The translations under genes were made by a program, and so were the position numbers. Shown here in pieces: positions 57,826-64,000 of a DNA stretch of 64,000 bases; position 1 is the stretch's first letter, and every line of letters starts with the position of its first letter. Below the pieces are notes generated by a model that searched no databases, was not told the origin of the DNA, and saw nothing but the letters and a program-made list of their open reading frames with translations. The DNA is taken from contig JAKJXP020000003.1 of NCBI GenBank assembly GCA_022225965.2, forward strand, positions 434,001-498,000, in the 5' to 3' direction. The stretch comes from Diatrype stigma. Taxonomy: Eukaryota; Ascomycota; Sordariomycetes; Xylariales; Diatrypaceae.

Positions 57826-59507
57826 GGTAATTTGTGCTTCGTACAGCTAATCGTGATACCACATGAACGTGGGTATTGACCAGTATGTGAAGATAGCGGT
57901 GTCGATATGAGGGCAGACGCGCGCATAACGGACGTATGTTTACTTTGTGCAGGCGGATCGAGAACCGTTCACGTTGGCAATGGCGTTGATCCAGATATCC
58001 CGAATGATATAACGTGGCAATACTGAAGCTCGAGTTCACAGTGGGGAGAGAAGAAACGGCTCATTGTCTCTCGGAGTGAAGCTCGAGGGCAAGGCAAGGC
58101 AAGGCAAGGAGAACAAGCCGGTTGAGAACATTCGTAGATACCATGGATGTCCACCTCAGCATACAGGGTTGCAACTTACTCGGCATGTTGAACACTGCAG
58201 TTCGTGCTTGTGTCCTGCCTACTATGGGTACTCAGACACGAAAGACGTCAGACAACCTTGGAAGGCAGGAAGGTGAGGCCGGTCGGTATGCCGGTCGACG
58301 TGCAAGTTCAGGGTAGGTGCGTATGTCGGTATTGTCGTGCTGGTGCAGATGGTTCCGTTGCGATCGGTGGTTTCGGCAGTCGTGGTGGACGTAAATCGCA
58401 AAGTTTGATCAACGCTTGCTTGGGTGCTTCAGGTTGGGGAACAGCAGGCGCAAATTGTACCTGACTGTATGTCGTTGCGGATTGCGTTACGGGTTGCGGG
58501 CTAACAGGTATGTAGGTAGATGATGTTATGTCGGTATTCGAGGACGATAAAGAGTCGGCGATGGGAAGTTCAAAGGTGGAAATGAGCGACTGAGCTTGTC
58601 ATTGGGAAGGACGGACGGACAGGTGGACTGGAAATAAATAATAAATACTAGATGCGGGATGAGGAGGATCAGGGGGGAAAAGGCAAGTTAGAAGCCTGGG
58701 GTCGGCCTGGTGTGCTGATGTGAGTCTTCTGTGTTGATTGTCCGTAGTGTCGCTTTTTTGACGACGGGAAAGATCGCCTTGGGGTTGCTTGCCGTGCTTG
58801 CTTGTTTAAGCCTCGTCCTGTGTGCGACTGCCAATTGCATGAAGCCAACGAGAGCACGAGGAGCTTATCTGTCTATGTATGTAGGTACATCCAGGTATGT
58901 AGGTATGTAGGTATGTATGTATGTGCTTGGGCAAGTACTTGAGTTGGGTACCTACCTACCTACCTACATACCTAGGGCTGCTAGGTCCTTGATTGAAGGC
59001 GGGGCAGGTACCTGATATTGATCGTGGCTGTGCGCTCATAATTAGTACCTGTCAGCCTATCACCTGTCACCTCTAGGGCTGTCTCTCTGTATACTACCTA
59101 CATATAGGTACCTACCTACATACCCGGGCTGCTGATATAGGTACCGTACTACCACATAGTCTAGCGCATGAGGCTTCCGATACCGAACCCAAGCAAACGT
59201 AGCTCTCCCGGAGCTCACCGGCTCCTTAGCTTGTATGTTCCCCGAGATGCCCGCCCGAACCCTAGCTACCTCTACCTTAAGTACTTCGGTATGTAGGCAC
59301 CTATCTAGACTTATCTAGAGTGACACCAACGATCCTCCAATATATCGCCCTGCAAGTGCCCACTGGCCTATATCCTTCAAGTAGTAAACCCGAGCTGTCC
59401 TTCGCCCTCTATTGATTGTTGATTGTTGACTATTAAACCCGTCGGGTGTGCCAACCAACCAACCAACCAACCAACCAACCAACCCTTATCAGTACCGGAG
59501 CGGAGTC
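57826..59507. promoter_or_regulatory. Divergent promoter region between MKT1 and the 2OG oxygenase gene
   Basis: 1.7 kb between opposite start codons. It holds a GGCAA microsatellite (58088-58109) and dense TAGGTATG / ACCTACCTA words (58875-58985 and 59094-59150). No other gene is supported; frames at 58204-58464 and nearby look random. Confidence 0.5.
59451..59484. repeat. CCAA tetranucleotide microsatellite in the 5' leader
   Basis: About eight CCAA units ending 24 bases before the oxygenase ATG at 59508. Length changes here would alter the leader but not the protein. Confidence 0.9.
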
Positions 59508-61493
59508 ATGCCGGAAGCCGCAAGTCTTCCCATCATCGATGTATCGGCCGAAGGGCCAGACAACCAGGCAAAGGTCGCAAAGGCATTAGTCGATGCAGCA
59601 GCTGAGTATGGGTTCGTCTACATAAAGAATTCCGGGCTTGACTTGACGCATGAACAAATCGAAAATGCCTTCGCTATGGTGAGTTGATCCATGTGTGAGG
59701 TAGATACCTAGACAAGGAGTACGCACGTTGGAGGGAGCCTCCTCTAAATACTGTTCTACCATCAATATCCAAATCTCCTTTTGTGACCAAGAGATCCTGA
59801 CAAGCCCCTGGCTGATAAGGGGTCACTATCTAATGTATTCATTCTCAGTCACGAAAGCTGTTCAGTTCACCACTGGAGGAAAAGGAAAAATGTAAAATCC
59901 AGACGAACAATCAGGGGTGGACGGGAATGCATACAGAGACGCTTGATCCCAAGACTCAACGAGTATGCCCCTCCCTCCCTTGGACAGAACACAGGAAAAA
60001 CAGTATTAACCTCGACACTACACAGGTAGGAGACTTCAAAGAGTGAGTGAGCATATAGCTAGCTAAGTTCGCTACCTACCTGGCCACAACTACGAATAGA
60101 ATAGCCCAATCTGACCATGTCCAACTTATCATCATCTCTGTTCCAAACTCAAAAGAGGCTTCAACTTCGGCGCCTTCAACGCCAGCGGTAAAGCAACCCA
60201 GTCGATACCGTCGAGCATGGAGCTCCATCAAGTCGAGCTCGCCGCCTTCCGCGAGGCATGCCACAGCGTCTGCCGCAAGCTTCTTCTCCTGTTCGGCATC
60301 GGTCTCGAAGTATGATGCCCAAGTCCCGAAGAAAGAAGAAAGGAAAGAAGCTTCCTCCCCCCATCTATCTAACGGCCCAACAGGTCAGTCCGCCGGATTT
60401 CTTCGCCAAGGCGCATGCCACCGCCCCGGAGAAGCCCTCGGGCTCCATCCTCCGATTCCTGTATTACCCGCCGCCGAGCGCGACGCCGGACGCGCAGGAC
60501 GACGACGTCCGGGCGGGCGCGCACTCGGACTACGGCTCCGTGACCTTGCTATTCCGCCTCCCAGGGCAGGTGAGTAGTCACCCGCCCCCATCCCTGTTCC
60601 CGTGTCCGGATCCGGCCCCGGCTCCGGATTCGGATCGGGATCTGGAAGCGGAGCCTCCCCCACCCCCTACTGCCTTCTTCTTCCCATATATTGTCCCTCC
60701 TTCAGTAGCTCGCTCGTTTAGTAAATTTCGCATCCAAGTTGAATCCTGGTTCCAAGATCCGGCCGATAATTACCAGCCGTCATACTCGAAACAGGCCTCT
60801 TTAGATGACTAGCATCGGGGGCAAGCGCCCATACGGAGGGTCCCAATCATACATTTTTCTTTCTTTCCCCTCCCACCCCTCCACGTTTGCGTTGGCAATA
60901 AGTACAGGCAGCGCACTTGCTGACGGCAGCATGTACTATATGTATGATATGACCTAATTAACTGATGGTCGACAACCTACTACCCCTAGGCCGGTCTAGA
61001 GATCCTCACGCCATCAGGCGCATGGGCGCCGGTCCCCGTGTCTCCGGCGGCCAGCTCGGGCGAGGGCGAAGACGACGACGAAGCGCCGCCGCCGATCCTC
61101 GTCAACATCGGGGACCTGCTCTCGTACTGGACGAACGGGCTGCTGCGAAGCACCGTGCACCGGGTGGCGTTTCCTGCTGCGGGCGGCGATACTATCAGGG
61201 GCGAGAAGGGAAAGGAGTCGGCGGCCGACCCGCGCTATTCCATCGTCTACTTCTGCCACCCGGCGGACGACACGCCGCTGGCAGCCGTGCCGAGCGAACG
61301 CGTCCGGAGCTTCTCCTCGGAGAAGAAGAACGACCTGGCGGGGGCGGCGCCGGCGGCCGGCGCCGGCGGTGCGAACAGTCAGAGTCAGCAGGGGAAAGTC
61401 CTCACCGCGAAGGAGCACCTGCAGTCGCGGCTGCGAGCGACGTATCTGCAGATGTACAGTGGCGAGAAAGAGGGAGGTGAAGAGAGTACGTAG
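59508..61493 (+). CDS. 2-oxoglutarate/Fe(II)-dependent oxygenase (isopenicillin-N-synthase-like family)
   Basis: Six exons (59508-59678, 59849-59962, 60026-60042, 60156-60309, 60384-60569, 60990-61493) give 381 residues with consistent phases. The N-terminal DIOX_N domain has PIIDVSAEG and AAAEYGFVYIKNSG. The core keeps the iron ligands His199-x-Asp201 (AHSDYGS) and His271 (STVHRV) and the 2-oxoglutarate-binding Arg296-x-Ser298 (RYSIVYF). It should therefore be an active oxygenase. The family includes penicillin, ethylene-forming and many catabolic enzymes; the substrate cannot be told. Gly/Ala-rich loops (near residues 232-244 and 324-335) are lineage-specific. Exon 3 is only 17 bases. No cluster of biosynthetic genes surrounds it. 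Confidence 0.88.
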
Positions 61494-62907
61494 GGTTTAC
61501 ATACTTCGAAGTAGAAAAGAGAACCCACTCTTCAGCGACATCATGAGGAATTTATGTTTACAGCGTTTCCAAGCAATCCTCCGGATCTTCTTTGGAATGA
61601 TCTATTAAACATATTGGTCAAATCTCAATCAAGTTAGTAATCACTCGTTTCAGTATTTGTTCCACCTGTAATTCCCTATGACGGGAATATGTCCGGCATA
61701 CCTAGCGACATGGCTTCCCACATCCGATGAACCACTAGGTCCGGCGCAGCGCAGAAGAAAAAGATGCTGACGGGTATGAAGCAGTGAGGAGTAAAAGCAA
61801 CAGCAGCAGCAGTAATAGTAGTTGGTATACTAATTCAGTAGCCTATGTATATGTAATAGGATAGGGGCTCTGTTTCTCGGCTGTGCTCAGCTCCACTCAG
61901 CTCGGTTCTATTTATCTCATGTACACTCTCTCTCCTGTCTTCTTCTCCGAGTAGTAGAACAGACCAGAAGGTAGACACAAACAGAGGCGGCAACGCCAAG
62001 CTTGCTTGACCTGACACTGTCTAATAGTTCCGTGATGATTGATAGCTTGCTTGTATGTAAATGTGTGTGTATGCATGCATGTATCTAGATTTTGTTTGAA
62101 GATCCGGTCCGAACTGCCGGAATAGAGGAGTGTAGAGTGTACGCAAGAAGCTCATCCATCCAGCCATGACAATGCCAACCCCCTCCTCCTAGCACTTGAG
62201 CAAGTCCTACCCTCCTAAGCTCCTACCTGCCCCTTTACCCTTTTTTCTAACCTCGTCCATCCGTCATAATCCGTCGCACGGGAAAGTCACATCCCGTGAT
62301 GATGAATTTGAGAGCTTTTCCTTTTTTTAGACACCAGACGCCCAACCACCTTGGCTCGTAGCCAACCAACCCAACAAGGATTGAAAAATGGCTTGTTAAA
62401 ATCATTAATTCGTTCTCTAAGTCGTTTCGTTTTCCTGGCCACTCTGACTCTTGACAGGCAGCGGCCACACCCTGTCACTAACCGTATAGTTCTGCTATGT
62501 AGATGCCGTGCAGATCACCGATTTCCCCCTTTTAGCTTTGCACCGAGTCGGTTCGATGCTATGTTCTCATTTTGAGCATGTCCTGTAACAAGAACCGTAT
62601 CTTAGCTTGCCCGTCTTGACTTTGAGATAGAGGCGTTTGTGCAGCCAACCAACTGAAGAGCGAAGATCCCAGAGCAGATAGGCGTAGATAGGCGTAGACG
62701 GCTGGTATGGTTCTGCAATGACCCCGGTAATGTTATTGCGAATGTTGCCCAGAGGACAGACCTCTCTTCGAGGACCAACCATCCTGTCCTATCTTAAATA
62801 TTCATTTATATGCCTGATGATGCACTGGCTGGCGACTTCCATGTGCAAGTCCCATTACTTGCAGGACGGCAACCAGATCGACGCTGAGGTATACCTATGC
62901 TACAGCG
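61494..62907. other. Intergenic region between convergent genes
   Basis: 1.4 kb with no supported gene. Short CAG-type repeats (AGCAGCAGCAGT near 61803) and a GTGTGTGTATGCATGCATGTAT-like stretch near 62060 occur. It should hold the 3' untranslated parts of both neighbours. Confidence 0.55.
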
Positions 62908-64000
62908 TTATGCTAGCCATTGTTCTTCATCCCGCTTCAGACCACGCATGACAAGCCCTTCGTCAACAGACTCGTCATCGTCATCTTCTTCGCCGCTGGC
63001 CTCTTCTAAACCTTCAGGGATAGTGGTGGGTGTTATGGTTGCAACTTCAGTCGGCGGCATACCCTCTTCATCTTCGAACATCCACGTCATTCCGTTGGCC
63101 TCTTCCTCCAATGGGAATATCTCGCGGGCATATTCCTCCATCCCTCTTGGGCCTTCCCACAACGCGAGTGCGCCTTCTGGACAGCTGTCTTCGAGGGCCT
63201 GGTCTCCGAAATACGGCGGTTGTTGCTTCGGGTCCTCGTTTGTGGGAGAGAAAAGCTTCTCCAAGGCCTCGAGATGTTCCCTATAACCCTCGGGGATCCT
63301 TACTTGCACTTTGATAGGCCCTCTCTTGTAGCGGACAGGCCGGCCTACGCCCCGCTGGAACATTTCACATACTTCCAGCGGTGTCAGGTGCTCATAAGCC
63401 AGCGCTATCCTCTTTCCGTCCCACTTGCTCGGGCCTTCTTTGAATAACTGCAGAATTGCCGGCCCGACATCGTGCTCCGCGTCTAGCCAGGGAAGCTTAG
63501 CGCGAGGATGGAATGGTGCGAGCCATTCGAAGGAGCCATCCGGCTGCAGTTCCATGCAGAATAAGGGGTAGGGAAGTGAGGTGAAGTTATTGTTGTAGAC
63601 ACCGGTATAGACGAATGTGGCTGGGAGGCTGATCTTGCGTATGTAATCTTCCACGCTGTGTTTAGCTGCCCAAAGGGGCAATGAGGGCCATGCGGAGTTA
63701 TAAGTGGCGTGATCGGGCATCGATGAATATACGAAATGTTGCACCCCGACCTGTTTAGCGACATCTGCGACAGCTTCTCCAATTTGGATCTCGTTCCCGT
63801 AAAAGGTAGTGTTGATGAAGGCGAGCTGCGCGCCGTTAAAGAGTTCTGTGATCAAGTCATGGTTGACAAGAATGTCCGGGTTGTGCGCGTTAGACGTGAC
63901 GTCTCGGTCGTCATTCGGCTTTTTCCGAACATAAAGATCCCCCACAAAGGTTGTGACGTTGGGGTTGGTAGCCACCTCAGTGGCTATCACCCCGACGAGA
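62908..64000 (-). CDS. nmrA: NmrA-type nitrogen metabolite repression regulator, N-terminus beyond window
   Basis: An uninterrupted minus-strand frame runs from the right edge to TAA at 62908 (about 364 codons visible). It matches the NmrA/NMR1 family closely: FVYSSMPDHATYNSAWP, TFVYTGVYNNNFTSLPYPLF, PWLDAEHDVGPAILQLFK, IPEGYREHLEALE, and near the end MEEYAREIFPLEEEANGM. These atypical Rossmann proteins bind NAD and the GATA activator AreA/NIT2 to keep nitrogen-catabolic genes off when ammonium or glutamine is present. The glycine-rich nucleotide loop lies outside the window. An acidic tail (EEDDDDESVDEG) follows the conserved end. No intron is seen in the visible part. Confidence 0.92.
   Translation of the reverse strand, partial: LVGVIATEVATNPNVTTFVGDLYVRKKPNDDRDVTSNAHNPDILVNHDLITELFNGAQLAFINTTFYGNEIQIGEAVADVAKQVGVQHFVYSSMPDHATYNSAWPSLPLWAAKHSVEDYIRKISLPATFVYTGVYNNNFTSLPYPLFCMELQPDGSFEWLAPFHPRAKLPWLDAEHDVGPAILQLFKEGPSKWDGKRIALAYEHLTPLEVCEMFQRGVGRPVRYKRGPIKVQVRIPEGYREHLEALEKLFSPTNEDPKQQPPYFGDQALEDSCPEGALALWEGPRGMEEYAREIFPLEEEANGMTWMFEDEEGMPPTEVATITPTTIPEGLEEASGEEDDDDESVDEGLVMRGLKRDEEQWLA

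Noticed and set aside
59508..61493. Secondary-metabolite gene cluster around the oxygenase
   Set aside because: No PKS, NRPS, terpene synthase, P450 or transporter is nearby; neighbours are housekeeping or regulatory genes.

Overview
The window comes from a filamentous ascomycete (Pezizomycotina, probably a Sordariomycete). The evidence is short spliced introns with GTRNGY donors and CTRAY branch sites, typical fungal housekeeping genes (MKT1, RPC53, an NMR1/NmrA-type regulator), and a long AT-rich block whose decayed transposons carry the C-to-T / G-to-A mutation pattern of repeat-induced point mutation (RIP).

Layout. Positions 1-4.7 kb are balanced in base composition and I see no convincing gene. 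Positions 4.7-38.2 kb are a stack of mobile elements, almost all RIP-mutated. From left to right: (i) a complete Ty1/copia element, 4737-11224, minus strand, with two 394-bp LTRs, a CCGCC target duplication, a primer-binding site and a polypurine tract; (ii) a 468-bp miniature LTR element (TRIM-like), 11241-11708, with 127/128-bp LTRs and a TATTA duplication, not visibly RIP-mutated; (iii) a Ty3/gypsy element, 11873-38152, plus strand, AAAGC duplication, split twice by later insertions. Its 5' LTR is cut by a 10.2-kb Helitron (11929-22140) with 97-bp subterminal inverted repeats, a 3' hairpin and a degraded Rep-helicase. Just inside its 5' LTR it is cut again by a second Ty1/copia-type element (22377-28498, minus strand, 185-bp LTRs, ATTTA duplication). 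The gypsy element also has a third long reading frame between pol and its 3' LTR. A short AT-rich remnant ends near 38.7 kb, where normal composition returns.

Positions 38.7-64 kb hold the host genes: a divergent 14-3-3-like protein (minus), a small Cys-rich protein (plus), RPC53 of RNA polymerase III (minus) divergent from an RFTS-domain protein with AT-hooks and a zinc finger (plus), MKT1 (minus) divergent from a 2-oxoglutarate/Fe(II) oxygenase (plus), and an NmrA-type nitrogen metabolite repression regulator (minus, cut by the right edge). These genes do not form a pathway or a biosynthetic cluster. The one thematic link is that the RFTS protein resembles heterochromatin-complex subunits and lies about 12 kb from a large, presumably heterochromatic, RIP island; this is inference only.

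The most interesting points are the exact nested-insertion history read from target duplications, a mutation spectrum that spares CpG, the Helitron2-like architecture, the TRIM carrying Pol III-like boxes, and the extra gypsy reading frame.
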